From positions 354,614 through 418,613 of the forward strand of contig NZ_JACYUG010000002.1 in assembly GCF_014841615.1 (NCBI RefSeq): DNA of 64,000 nucleotides. The letters are read 5' to 3'. The notes below the pieces were generated by a model. The model was not told the origin of the DNA. It was given only the letters and a program-made list of their open reading frames with translations, and made no database searches. The DNA is from Sphingomonas sp. CFBP 8760. GTDB taxonomy: Bacteria; Pseudomonadota; Alphaproteobacteria; Sphingomonadales; Sphingomonadaceae. Of the stretch, positions 35,232 through 45,000 are shown one piece after another. Position numbers and translations under genes: made by a program. Position 1 is the stretch's first letter. Every line of letters begins with the position of its first letter.

Positions 35232-35507
35232 ATGATGCCCCCCGGCTAGCTACTCGCTATGCACCACGTCGGCCGCTTGACTTACGCCATGGACGCCAAA
35301 CCTTAGGCTTGACCCAACGACTTCACAAGCAGGCAGTCGCGACTCGGTATCAACGATACACTAAGTCTGCTCGTTGACTAATGTCGATGTCAAGCGACCT
35401 TTCATAAGTGCACTGGTTGAGCATACGCGACCGCGGCGTTTCGGACCTGATATCTAGCGCGAATACCGTGAGCGTGGCGTGGCGCGGTGCGGTGTGGTGG
35501 CCGCAGA

Positions 35508-35705
35508 TTATGCGGCTTGCACAATTGGGTGATCTGCCGGGGACATCCAGTACCACGGCATGAGTTGGTCCCACTCGCTGGCGGGCCAGTCGCCGGCGAT
35601 CTTGCCGATGACGTCGGTGATATAGGCCTGCGGGTCGGCAATGGCACCGGGCTCACCGCAGTACCGACAGCACCCGTGCCAGTGCGCCTGCATCCACCGC
35701 GGCAT
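35508..35705 (-). pseudogene. C-terminal remnant of IS66 transposase
   Basis: The frame reads QAYITDVIGKIAGDWPASEW then DQLMPWYWM. This matches the end of IS66 transposases (AYITDVLxRIADHPxxRIDELLPWNW). About 65 codons remain out of roughly 500. It follows the pseudogene of the first IS66 frame without the normal second frame between them. No function is expected. Confidence 0.75.
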
Positions 35706-36015
35706 CCACGCTCACCCGCACGCCGCCCGGCAGTTCGATGTGGATGAACCCCGGTGGACATGGTGCCGGCTGCGGTGTCGGCGCGACCGGGTCGACAATC
35801 TGCACCTCGGCAAATACCGGCAACGAAGCCACGACGCCCGCCAGCTTGCCTTCACGCAATTGCTTGCGCCACGTCTAGATCAGGCTGCTCGACACCTCAC
35901 GCCGGGCGATGACGTCGCAAACCCGCACCCCCGGCCGGAACGCCTCCGCTAGAATCTCCAGCTTCTCCGCGTCCGACTATCGCCGTCGACCCGACACCCG
36001 GCCGACAACCTCCAT
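35653..36015 (-). pseudogene. IS66 first-frame protein with two in-frame stops
   Basis: Reading from 36015 gives MEVVGRVSGRRR, a TAG stop, SDAEKLEILAEAFRPGVRV then CDVIARREVSSSLI, another TAG stop, and then TWRKQLREGKLAG and FIHIELPGGVRVSVDAAVDAG. This is the HTH and C-terminal part of the IS66 first-frame protein (normally RRRWSDEEK ... SRSLLFTWRRQ ... ELPGGxRVRVD). Both stops replace conserved positions, so the gene is dead. Confidence 0.8.
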
Positions 36016-36016
36016 C

Positions 36017-36050
36017 CGACCAGTCATACGAGTGCTCGTATGACTGGTCG
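36017..36050. repeat. 34-bp perfect palindrome at the edge of the IS66 relic
   Basis: Arms CGACCAGTCATACGAG (36017-36032) and its reverse complement (36035-36050) are separated by TG. The 16-bp arms match perfectly. It lies just upstream of the dead IS66 frame and inside the relic. It could be a fold-back made by an inverted duplication, a protein-binding site or a terminator without U-run. Confidence 0.8.
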
Positions 36051-36275
36051 TAGAACCGGTAACTTCCTGCACCGCCAGCACCGTCATCAAAGGCGACAAG
36101 CATCCCTGATCCTAGCGTTACAGCAAGGCGGCCTGTCGACCACGCTTACGATTGATGCGCTTCCTCGCCCGCGACAACCGGCAGCTTCGGTTCGCTCGCC
36201 TCATCGTGATGAACTACGCCACGCCGCCGGTGGGATGCCGCCTGAAGTAGGACCGATCGCCCGTTCCGTTGGGCG

Positions 36276-37214
36276 TCAGGCCTGCCTGCGCCTCTTTCCG
36301 AAGCGCGCCCTGCTCTCGTCGGCGATGGCAGCGGCCTTCGCCCGTTCGAAGCACCGCCCCAGACCTCGTTTGCCGAACTCCTTCTCCACCTCGTACTCGA
36401 AGTCCTCGTTGATCGCGGTCTCGAAAGCGCCGGAATCCATCAACCCGATGAGGAACCCGGTGACCTCCGCCACCTGTACCGCATAGTGGTCCGCTCGGCG
36501 GCGGATCACCCATTTGCCGAACTCGACGAAGGCGATGGCGACGTATTCCGTGCGCTGCGCCTCGGCGATGGCGTTCTGCAGCCCGTCTCGTGTCACGAAG
36601 ACGTGATGGTCGGGGATGGCGTCGGGATCGAAGGGAGACGCGAGGTTCAGCCCACCGCTTGCGATGCGTCGTATTGCCTGCTCGGGGTCGAGGTCCCACC
36701 ATTTGCGACCTGTTATTTCCGTGATCCTGCCGCTGTCGTTACGATCGCGGGCATGGCAGCGGATCTTCTTCTCGGCTGCCAGGCGGGCGATGATGGGTGC
36801 GAGGCCATCGACGGCGCGTCGCGCGCCCTGTCCCAGAGCCCAGTCGTCCTGACCAGCATCCATCACTGTGGTCCATTCATCTCGGCTGATCGTGTCGGCG
36901 CGCGCGATCGCTACTTCCAGTTCGTCCGCATGCGATCGCATCAGAGCGTCCAGGCGCCGATGGACCGAGAATAGCGGAACGCCGTCCGCCGTGAAGGCGT
37001 CCTCCGCGGGGACGACGCGGCCTGGTGGGGTGTTCCCGGCGTTGGCCAGGAAGAAGTCTATCTCATCGGGGTAGGGGGCGCAGACCTGTCGAGCGAACAT
37101 CTCGACGACGCCGGGCAGGAAGAAGCCTTCGCCCACGTAGTCCGCATGTGGACGACGATACTTCGACCAGTCCAGTCCTGCGATCCAGTCCCTGTCGCCA
37201 TCGATGTCGTGCAA
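36276..37214 (-). CDS. Hypothetical protein of the integrative element
   Basis: Encodes 312 residues from a TTG at 37214 with a strong AGGAGG nine bases upstream; an ATG at 37259 in frame lacks such a site. The protein begins HDIDGDRDWIAGLDWSKYRR and is acidic and soluble. Late segments include VTGFLIGLMDSGAFETAINED and a basic end GKRRRQA. I recognise no domain. It lies between the IS66 relic and another unknown gene on the same strand. Confidence 0.6.
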   Translation of the reverse strand: MHDIDGDRDWIAGLDWSKYRRPHADYVGEGFFLPGVVEMFARQVCAPYPDEIDFFLANAGNTPPGRVVPAEDAFTADGVPLFSVHRRLDALMRSHADELEVAIARADTISRDEWTTVMDAGQDDWALGQGARRAVDGLAPIIARLAAEKKIRCHARDRNDSGRITEITGRKWWDLDPEQAIRRIASGGLNLASPFDPDAIPDHHVFVTRDGLQNAIAEAQRTEYVAIAFVEFGKWVIRRRADHYAVQVAEVTGFLIGLMDSGAFETAINEDFEYEVEKEFGKRGLGRCFERAKAAAIADESRARFGKRRRQA

Positions 37215-37282
37215 CGCGATCTTCCTCCTTGCAGCAGCATAGCCGGCCCGTCGCGGCATGTGCAACGGGCCGTCAGGTCGGG

Positions 37283-38086
37283 TCAGGCGGCCTTCCGCAC
37301 GCCCACGTACGTCACGTCGGGATGCTCCGGATCGATGGCGCGCCAGGCGGCGTCGATCAGCCGGCGGGGCAGGGGGATGCCGGCGATGCGTTCGCAGGCC
37401 TCGCGCACGTCGTCGGGCCAGGGATTGCGCAGGATCGTGCCGGCCTCTGCCGGCTGCACCGGACCGAGCAGCTTCCATTCGTCGCGTACGCCGGAAACCG
37501 GCTGGCCTCGGTAGGTGCGGGGCGGGCGCAGCGAACCGTTTGCAGCCAGCAGTCCGGCGGCCGGATCGGGCAGGCCGGGCACCGCGGGTTCGTCGAAGTC
37601 GGCCAGGACCATCGGTTCGCCCGGCGCGATCTCGACGAGGTCGCGGTCGATGCGTCGCACGCAGAGGTACGACCATTCGGCGCCGGTGGGCAGTGCGATC
37701 GTCCAGCACCACTCCACGCGCGCATCGTGGTCACGTCCGCTCCAGGGATCCGCCACGTCCCCCAGCGGCGGATCGAAACCGTCGCGATGACGTCCGTCCC
37801 GCTCGAACCAGGTGCACGACGTCGGCGACCAGACGACGCAGAACGAAGCCTTCGTCGTCTTCGCCAGGCGCGACATGCGCGAGACGATCGTGCGGGTCGC
37901 GAGCGGAGTGATCCCTCCCGCACCGTCGAGGAGGCCGGGGCCGACGAAGACGAGGTCCTTCAGCGAGGAGGACGGCGGCGCCGGTTCGTTCGACACCACC
38001 ATGTGCGACCGGCGGTTCCTCCTGACGCCCTGCGAGATCAGGTGCGGATGCTCGCGCGGGGTCGCGGGCGTGGGCGTCGATTTCAT
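37283..38086 (-). CDS. Hypothetical protein next to the integrase
   Basis: Encodes 267 residues; the ATG at 38086 has GAGGAG about nine bases upstream. Basic N-terminus (about 1-30), then a mixed domain with FCVVWSPTSCTWFERDGRH and VEWCWTIALPTGAEWSYLCV, rich in Trp and Cys. The C-terminus (PWPDDVREACERIAGIPLP) is helical. No family recognised. It starts 24 bases after the integrase stop, so it may be co-transcribed with it. Confidence 0.6.
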   Translation of the reverse strand: MKSTPTPATPREHPHLISQGVRRNRRSHMVVSNEPAPPSSSLKDLVFVGPGLLDGAGGITPLATRTIVSRMSRLAKTTKASFCVVWSPTSCTWFERDGRHRDGFDPPLGDVADPWSGRDHDARVEWCWTIALPTGAEWSYLCVRRIDRDLVEIAPGEPMVLADFDEPAVPGLPDPAAGLLAANGSLRPPRTYRGQPVSGVRDEWKLLGPVQPAEAGTILRNPWPDDVREACERIAGIPLPRRLIDAAWRAIDPEHPDVTYVGVRKAA

Positions 38087-38110
38087 TCCGGTTCTCCTCT
38101 TCGCCGTGGA

Positions 38111-39559
38111 TCAGACCACGAGCTGTCCGGCCTTCGCCCTCCTCCACCTCCTCTGCCTTGCGGCCGCAGCTCCACCCGCGCCGATCGTTGCGGGGTCCGC
38201 CGCTGCTGCAGCTGCGGCGCGCTGCTGGTCGGCCCGCTCGGGCCAGCCTGCGCGCAGGCCGGCGATGCGGCGCGCCTGCTCGGCGGGCTTCATGCGAAGT
38301 AGGCGAAGTCCGCCGGGCCATGCGTCGGGTCGGCTTATCAGCAGGTCCATGTGGTCGTTCCATTTCTGGAGCGCCTCACCCGTCTCCTCGACGAGCTGAG
38401 TGAGCATGTACGTGTCGTCGAGGTCGTCGCCGACCTTGTGCACCAGCATCGCGTTCACGACGTCCCTCGAGTAGCGGTAGGGGGGCTCGCGCAGGGTAGT
38501 CGACGGCACCTTGCGGGTATCGTGCAGAGTCCAGTGCTTGAACGCTGCCGGCATCCCATCCGGTGCGGCCGCTTCGAGGCGACGGTGCAGGTTTGCGTGG
38601 ATGAGATCCCTGACCTGGGATCCCATCTCGACCGGGTTGACGCCATCGAGCGTGAAGACCGGACCGCGACGTTTGGCGGGGTCGGGCTGCACGCGTTCGA
38701 GGATCTCGACCACCTGACGAGGGAGGAGGATCAGGATGTTCCGCTTGGCCTTGTTCCGTTCGGCCGGCAGCTTCCACTGTCGCTTGACGAGATCGATCTC
38801 CTCCCAAGGTAGTTCCACCACCTCCTCCTTCCGCTTGGCGGTCCGAAGGATCATCTCTAACGCCTCCGACCGGACGTCGCAGATGTCGCGTGCGGCCTCG
38901 TAGATCCTCGCGAACTCGAATTCGTCGAGCAGTCGCGATCTCTTGTTGATGGCCGGCAGCGTGAAGTCGTGGGCGACGCACCTCTCGATGGTGCCCCGCC
39001 GAACCGCATCGTTGATGATGGTCTTGAGGCAGCCGTAGCCGATGCGCACGACGGAAGGGCCGCGCTTGACGAGTTCCTTGCCGAAGTCTTCGATGATGGT
39101 CGAGGTGAGTCGATCGAGGCGGACCTCGCCGATGTATGCGACCATGTCACGACGATAGGTGCGCTCGGACTTCGGGCGCATCGGCTTGCCCTTCACGACC
39201 TGACGGGCGAGATAGTCGTCGAGATAGGTGCTGATCGTCAGCCGCTTGAGCGCTTCCGCTTCCATCTCGCTCCGCCGGCGCTTGGCGAAGGGATCGATGC
39301 CCTGTCTCCGGTCGCGGGCGTAGTCTGCGGCGATGTCCCTGGCCATCTCCACGGTCATCTCGCCTGCTTCGCCGATCTTGCTGCTCGTCGTGCGACCTTC
39401 GGCGGTCTTGTACTGGTAGACGAAGACGATGCGGCCGGCCGCCGTCTTGTAGGCGCCGAAGCCTCGGATCAGGAGATCCCAGAGGTACTGTTTCGTACCG
39501 CCGGAAGGCGACTTCGGGATCTTCTGGATGTTCGAGTTGGTGAGGCGGACGTTCTTCAT
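38111..39559 (-). CDS. int: P4-type tyrosine integrase
   Basis: Encodes 482 residues from an ATG at 39559. The N-terminal DUF4102-like domain (IRGFGAYKTAAGRIVFVYQY and FAKRRRSEMEAEALK) is typical of P4-like integrases. In the catalytic domain I see box I (ILRTAKRKEEVVELPWEEID), HDTRK in the HxxR region, and MLVHKVGDDLDDTYM with the likely nucleophilic Tyr. The C-terminal 90 residues are Ala/Arg-rich and unusual. No tRNA gene is visible beside it, so the attachment site is not identified. It probably mobilises the 28.5-39.6 kb element. Confidence 0.85.
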   Translation of the reverse strand: MKNVRLTNSNIQKIPKSPSGGTKQYLWDLLIRGFGAYKTAAGRIVFVYQYKTAEGRTTSSKIGEAGEMTVEMARDIAADYARDRRQGIDPFAKRRRSEMEAEALKRLTISTYLDDYLARQVVKGKPMRPKSERTYRRDMVAYIGEVRLDRLTSTIIEDFGKELVKRGPSVVRIGYGCLKTIINDAVRRGTIERCVAHDFTLPAINKRSRLLDEFEFARIYEAARDICDVRSEALEMILRTAKRKEEVVELPWEEIDLVKRQWKLPAERNKAKRNILILLPRQVVEILERVQPDPAKRRGPVFTLDGVNPVEMGSQVRDLIHANLHRRLEAAAPDGMPAAFKHWTLHDTRKVPSTTLREPPYRYSRDVVNAMLVHKVGDDLDDTYMLTQLVEETGEALQKWNDHMDLLISRPDAWPGGLRLLRMKPAEQARRIAGLRAGWPERADQQRAAAAAAADPATIGAGGAAAARQRRWRRAKAGQLVV

Positions 39560-40009
39560 GGAGTGCTCTTCCAAGTAAGCGGTGAGCAATCTTCATGCGG
39601 TCATCAGGAGGGCTTCACGACCTCAACGGTCTACAAGCGAGGGACGAATGGACCAATAAATTCGGGATGATTCTACTTCGGTGAGCAATGGTCCACGGTT
39701 GAACGTACTATCCCGATGAGGACGTTGGGCACTTGCTTTAAACCTTTTCCGGGATGGTTGATGATAAAATTCCGACGCAAGTTCAAAGAGTTAGGTGTAT
39801 CCGTGTGTTCTAGAAGACTCGCATTGGGATCGAAGGGTCAAGACGAGCAAGCCACGAGCAATAACTCAGTCATGCCTTCCGCCACGCCTTGATGCCTCGA
39901 GCACGGCTGGTTCGCAAGGGGCACCATTCCCCCGGGTCCGAAGGATGACGACGGGACCGGCTGCGCTTGCCTCCGGAACGGACCGGCACCATCATCGTCG
40001 GATAACCGG
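39560..40009. other. Intergenic; possible element boundary
   Basis: About 450 bases between the integrase start and the TIR gene. The part 39640-39800 is more AT-rich than its surroundings. The attachment site of the element should lie here or near 28.5 kb, but I could not find a direct repeat shared by the two by eye. No gene or RNA is recognised. Confidence 0.4.
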
Positions 40010-40996
40010 ATGAGGATCAACGAATTGGCGAAGCTGTTCTTCTCGTATTCGCACAAGGACGAACAGCTGAGGGATCAGCTCGAGGTGCAGCTCGCCATGC
40101 TGAAGCGGCAGGGGGTGATCGAGACGTGGCACGACCGCCGGATCACGGCCGGCGAGGATCTCGACCATGCGATCAGCACGCACGTCGAGGATGACGACGT
40201 GATCCTCCTGCTGGTGAGCCCCGACTTCCTCGCTTCGGACTACTGCTACGACGTTGAGATGACGCGGGTCATGGAGCGCGCGAAGGCAGGGGAAGCCGTC
40301 GTCATTCCCGTGATCCTGCGTCCGTGCGACTGGCATCATGCCCCCTTCGGGAAGCTGCGGGCCAGCCCGACCGATGGGAAGCCGGTGACGATGTGGGCGA
40401 ACCAAGACGAGCCGATGCTGGAGGTCGCGCGCGACGTGCGTGCGGCAATCGAGCGAATGGTCGCCGGTCGTGGCTCGACGTCGGCCCGGTCGGCGCCCGC
40501 CACGCCGGCCACGTCGATGGCCGCCGCTTCGACGTTGGCGGGTCGCGGGCCTAGGAGCAGCAACCTTGCGGTGGCTAAGACCTTCACGGACCACGACCGC
40601 GACGGCTTCCTGACGGAGGCGTTCGATTACATCGCCACGTACTTCGAGAACTCGCTCGAGGAACTGCGCGCCCGCAATCCGGGTCTGCAGGGCACGTTCC
40701 GGCGGGTGGACGCGAACCGCTTCTTTGCGACCGGATACCGCGATGGTCGGGCGGTGGCGCGTGCGACCGTCTTCATGGGCGGGATGATGGGTCGTGGCAT
40801 CTCCTACGTCATCGGCGAGACGACCGAGAGCAACGGCTACAACGAGAACCTGCGCGTGGACGCCGATGATCATGGCCTGTTCCTGAGGTCGTCGGGCATG
40901 GCCGCCATGAGCGGGCGGTCCGAGGTCAGGCTCACGTTCGAGGGTGCGGCGGAGTTCTACTGGTCGATGTTCATCGAGCCGCTTCAGCGGAACTGA
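40010..40996 (+). CDS. TIR-domain protein with unknown C-terminal sensor-like domain
   Basis: Encodes 328 residues. The N-terminal TIR domain (about 8-150) has LFFSYSHKDEQLRDQLEVQL, GEDLDHAIS, ILLLVSPDFLASDYCYDVEM with the likely catalytic Glu83, and VIPVILRPCDW. Bacterial TIR domains often cleave NAD+ in abortive defence. An Ala/Ser/Pro linker (about 155-185) joins it to a C-terminal domain (TFRRVDANRFFATGYRDG and later FEGAAEFYWSMF) of mixed strands. That domain could sense a ligand, but I cannot name it. It is the first plus-strand gene of the second defence cluster. Confidence 0.8.
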   Translation: MRINELAKLFFSYSHKDEQLRDQLEVQLAMLKRQGVIETWHDRRITAGEDLDHAISTHVEDDDVILLLVSPDFLASDYCYDVEMTRVMERAKAGEAVVIPVILRPCDWHHAPFGKLRASPTDGKPVTMWANQDEPMLEVARDVRAAIERMVAGRGSTSARSAPATPATSMAAASTLAGRGPRSSNLAVAKTFTDHDRDGFLTEAFDYIATYFENSLEELRARNPGLQGTFRRVDANRFFATGYRDGRAVARATVFMGGMMGRGISYVIGETTESNGYNENLRVDADDHGLFLRSSGMAAMSGRSEVRLTFEGAAEFYWSMFIEPLQRN

Positions 40997-41365
40997 GCGC
41001 ATGATCTAGGCGGGACTGCTTCGTCCATGCGGCTTTCGCATCCGAGCTCGCCATCGGACTATGCGCTTGGGACGCAATGGTCATGCTCTACGATGCTCTT
41101 GCTGCGGGGAAGCATGTGCAATGTGTAGCCTGGTCGGAATTGCTGATGGCGAGGTGACCCTCGAACGGAACGCGTAGGGAACATGGCTACGCCATAAAAC
41201 CGCGAATAGGGCAGGGGGGCCAATCCGGCTGTGTCTCCAACGAGCAACAATGGGAACTTGAGCTCGCTTTCGGGCGGATCGAGCATACCGATCGGGTGTG
41301 CGCGACGTGGAACTTCCGTGCGGAATCGACTTCCACTCGCCGGCCGGATCGATCAGGCTGCCGGC
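40997..41365. other. Intergenic, no gene recognised
   Basis: About 370 bases between the TIR gene and the Abi-alpha-like gene. The frame of the latter is open upstream to 41231, but that part is low-complexity and lacks a ribosome site. It should contain the promoter of the Abi-alpha/STAND pair. Confidence 0.45.
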
Positions 41366-42073
41366 ATGACGATCGACATCACCAAGATGATCGAGCCGGC
41401 CAAGGCCGTGCTGGCGCCCGCGGGTGGAACCCTTGGCGAGGGGTGGGCCGCCGTGCTCGGCGACCGCATCGCCGCTTGGCGCCTCAGGAATGCGGCGGCG
41501 CTGCAGATTCAGGTCAACCGCGAGCTCCAAAAGATGGGCCTGCGTGTCGATCGCTCGAGGATTCCCGAGCGCTACGCGATCGCGTGGTTCGAGGAGGCGA
41601 CGAAGCAAGATGAGCCGGAGATACAGGCATTGTTCGCGCGCCTTCTCGCCAGGGCGGCGGCCGGTGACCCGGCCGCCGCCGACCGTCGGCTGGTCGAGAT
41701 CGTCGGAAGGCTGACGCCGATGGACGCGCAGGTCCTGCGATGGCTGTTCGACCTGGCCGGGCCGCCGCCGCGACATCCGCAAATCGCTGAATGGGAGGCC
41801 TGGAAGGCGGCCAAGGCGTCGTTCGGCGAGCCGGCGACGCTCTCCATCGAGCATGTGGTGGTGCTCGGCATATTCGAGCGGCAGTTCTCGTTCAGGCAGG
41901 AGGGAGGGCTGTCCTCCTGGCATACGGTCGAGGCGGGATACCCGGTCGGCAGGCTCGCCGACGAGATCAGCGGCAACATGACCATCGTTCCCGACCTGTC
42001 CGCCTCCGCCATTGGGCTCTCCCTCTATGCCGCGTGCTTCGGCGAACCTTCTGCTAAGGCCGGGATTGGTTAG
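41366..42073 (+). CDS. Abi-alpha/DUF4393-like protein
   Basis: Encodes 235 residues from an ATG at 41366. The core RIPERYAIAWFEEATKQDEP, EIQALFARLLARAAAGDP and IVGRLTPMDAQVLRWLF matches the pattern of DUF4393/Abi-alpha proteins (EeaxxeddxelqxlwAxLLaxA ... LsxxDaxvL). Members of this group occur in abortive-infection contexts. There is no signal peptide. The next gene starts one base after its stop, so the two are probably made together, perhaps as a two-component defence system. Confidence 0.65.
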   Translation: MTIDITKMIEPAKAVLAPAGGTLGEGWAAVLGDRIAAWRLRNAAALQIQVNRELQKMGLRVDRSRIPERYAIAWFEEATKQDEPEIQALFARLLARAAAGDPAAADRRLVEIVGRLTPMDAQVLRWLFDLAGPPPRHPQIAEWEAWKAAKASFGEPATLSIEHVVVLGIFERQFSFRQEGGLSSWHTVEAGYPVGRLADEISGNMTIVPDLSASAIGLSLYAACFGEPSAKAGIG

Positions 42074-42074
42074 G

Positions 42075-45000
42075 GTGTCGCGCACCGCGACCCACGACCG
42101 CCACGGCTCGCACGCGGGCCGCGGCTTCCGCTACCAGGACGCCGTAGCAACCTGGCTGGCGGTTCGCGTGTGGGCCGGACTCGACCACCCCGCGACAATC
42201 GTACCAGAGGGCAATGACGACGTGGAGCGGCGGGCGGCGGCCGGGAGCACGCTCGTGCAGGTGAAGAGCCGCCGCGAGCACTTGGGTGCGCTACCGACGA
42301 GCGCCGCGCGGGAGCACGTCAAGTCGCTCTGGGAGCGGCACGACAAGTTCGCCCCGGCACCGGTCGGTCTCGAGCTCATCGTGGAGCGTGGGATCGAGGG
42401 GCACGTGGCGGACACCCAGGGTCACATCGCCCCCGATGCCGCATTCCAGCGGGCGTTGCCGGGCGGCGAGCGCGGTCGGCTCCTCCTCGCGAAGACGGTC
42501 ATCGTCGAGGCTCCCGAGCCTGCTGAGTTGTCCATGCAGATCATCGCCGGCACCACGGGCTGCAGTCCGCTGGCGGCGCAGCTCTGCTTCGCCCAGCTGC
42601 TTGGAGAGGTCGGGGCGCTGGCCGACCAGAACGGCAGGCTGAAGGCGGCGGATTACCGCGGCCTGTCTCCTAGCGACACCGCGCGCGTCGTCGCCGACAC
42701 ATTGAGCGCCATTGACGTCGATCTGCTGGAGGCGGCGCTCCGGGACGGCGCCTGCGAGGCCGTAGACTTTCTCACGCCGCTCAACGATCCCGACTTCTAC
42801 CTCGGCGTCGACGTGCAGCCCGGACACGTCGCGGCGGGCCTCGTGCTCCCGCGCATCGCGGCCCGGGATGCGCTCGCGGACGGCCTCGAGGCACGCGGCG
42901 CCGCCCTCGTCGCCGGACCGTCGGGTGCGGGCAAGTCGGCGATCATGTGGGACACTGCGCACGCGCTCAGGCACACGGTGCGCTGGTACCGCCTCGCTCG
43001 CGTCGATCGCCGCGACATCCCCGCCCTTCGGCGTCTACTGCGAACGCTGCGCGCCGCGCCGGGGAGCCCGGTGGGCCTGGTCGTCGATGATGTAGGCCGG
43101 CGGGGTTCGGAGGGATGGGACGCGCTCACCCGCGAGTTCGCCGGGACACCGGGTGCGCTGCTGCTCGGGTCGATACGCGAGGAGGACCTCTTCCTCCTAG
43201 AGGGCCGAGCGCGGGCGGTCGAGGTGCGCGCCGAGACCGAGCCCGATCTGGCCAGGCGGCTCTACGACGAGCTGCGGGCCGCCGGGCGGACCCAGTGGCC
43301 GGGCTGGCAGGAGCCTTGGAACCGCAGCCGGGGGCTGGTGCTCGAGTACGTCCACATCCTCGCCCAGGGACGCAGGTTCGAGGAGACCCTCGCCGGTCAG
43401 GTGGATGCGCGTCAGCGCGATCCGGTGCGGGCGGCCGAAATGTCCGTTCTTCGGCTCGTCGCCCTGGCGGGGGCCGCCGGCGCCACCGTCGAGGCGGACC
43501 GCATCGCGCCTGCGCTGGGACTGGCGGAGGACGACGTCGGTCGCGGGCTGCGGCGGCTGGTCGACGAGCACCTGGTGCGCGACGATGGGGCGGGTCGGCT
43601 AACCGGCATCCACCAGCTGCGTTCCGCGGAGCTGGTCCGGCTCACGCACCTGACCCCGCCTCCCACGCTTGCCGCGACCTTCGCCAGGGCCGTCAACGCG
43701 GTCGCCGCGCAGGACCTCGAGCCGCTCGTCGCGGACGCCCTGCGCGCGCATGGCCTCGGCGGCCCGATGGCCGTGGCGGCGCTTGCCGAGCGGATCCGGC
43801 GCACCCCGGACATCGACGCGCTTTCTGCGATGCTGCGGGGGCTGGGTGCCGCCTACATCTCTTCTGTGGTCGGGCGGTGGCTCGCGATGCCCTCCGTAGG
43901 TGCGCTGCCGACGACCCAGGTGGGGACGGCGGCCATGCTCGGGGTGGCGGGGCTCACTCTGGGGATCGCGGTGGGGCAGGGGCCACAGGTCGACGCGGCC
44001 GCTGCCGATCTGACCGCGGTGAAGGGCGACACCGCCGGGGATCCGCGCCGTGTGCTCCTCGACGCTCTGTCCCCCGACCTAATCGGGCAGCTGGTGTCCG
44101 GTGCGGCCGACCCGGCGACGCTCGACCGGTTCCTCGCGGCGCAGGTCGGTGCCCCGATGTATCCAGCCGTCGCGCAAGCGCTCAGCCATCCGTCCGTCGA
44201 CCTGCTGGGCGGACCATTGGAAGGCGTGGTGGGCCTTCTCGGCACGTTGGCCGTAATGGACCGCGCGCGGGCCGTGGCGTGGGTGGACGCGGTGGGAGAG
44301 GACGCCCTCGTGGCCCGTCTCCCCGCGGAGGTTCCGTGGGCCACGCCCGTGTCCTTTGAGGACACCCCCGACGGGCGCGTGGTCCGGTGCGACTACCGTC
44401 AGATTCACGATCCCACCCAGGGCAACCCGCATGACGAGGTCGTAGGTATCTGTCGGATCGCGCTCGCCCTCTCGCCGCGTTCCGACTTCGCGGCCTCGAC
44501 TGCGATCGCGCCGAACGGTGGGAGGGTCGGGACGGCGGACCTAGCGCTCGCCGACAAGCGCATCCCGCGCGACGGAGTGCCGACCGCGGCGCTACCGGCT
44601 TGGAACCGGCGGTGGCTGGACGCGATCACCGCGCGTGTCGCGAGCCCTACCTACAGCGACTATCTGCGGCGGGCCGCCGACTTGGTCCGGAGCCTTCAGC
44701 CCGCGCTCGACAGGGCGATAGAAGTCATCCTGCGCGGCAAGCGCATGCCGCAGGCGGTACTCGATGCGCTTGGCGGGATCCACGAGGCCGCGAGCGTGCT
44801 GACACCGCCGGGTGTCGCGGCGGCGGAGGCGTCTGGCGCGGGCGACGCTGAGGCGAACACTGCCGTCACAAAGCTGCAGAACGTCGTTTTCGCGGCGAGC
44901 GCTGACGTGGTCCGCGGCTTCGATCACCTGCCGGACGGGGCCGGGGCTTTCGTCGCCACCCTTCGCGGCCTAGTCGCGGACCTCGACGAGGCCGGGCGGA

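Larger units (their letters stand above)
35468..36149. mobile_element. Relic of an IS66-family element with a large internal deletion
   Basis: A decayed first reading frame of IS66 type runs directly into a C-terminal piece of the IS66 transposase, so the middle of the element (second frame and most of the transposase) is gone. Candidate ends are GTGAGCGTGG at 35468-35477 and, on the other strand, GTAAGCGTGG from 36149 inward; these agree with each other in nine of ten positions and resemble the GTAAGCG ends of IS66. I see no matching 8-bp target duplication. Confidence 0.7.

Noticed and set aside
39560..40009. tRNA gene as attachment site next to the integrase
   Set aside because: No cloverleaf arms or T-loop sequence could be found by eye here or elsewhere in the window.
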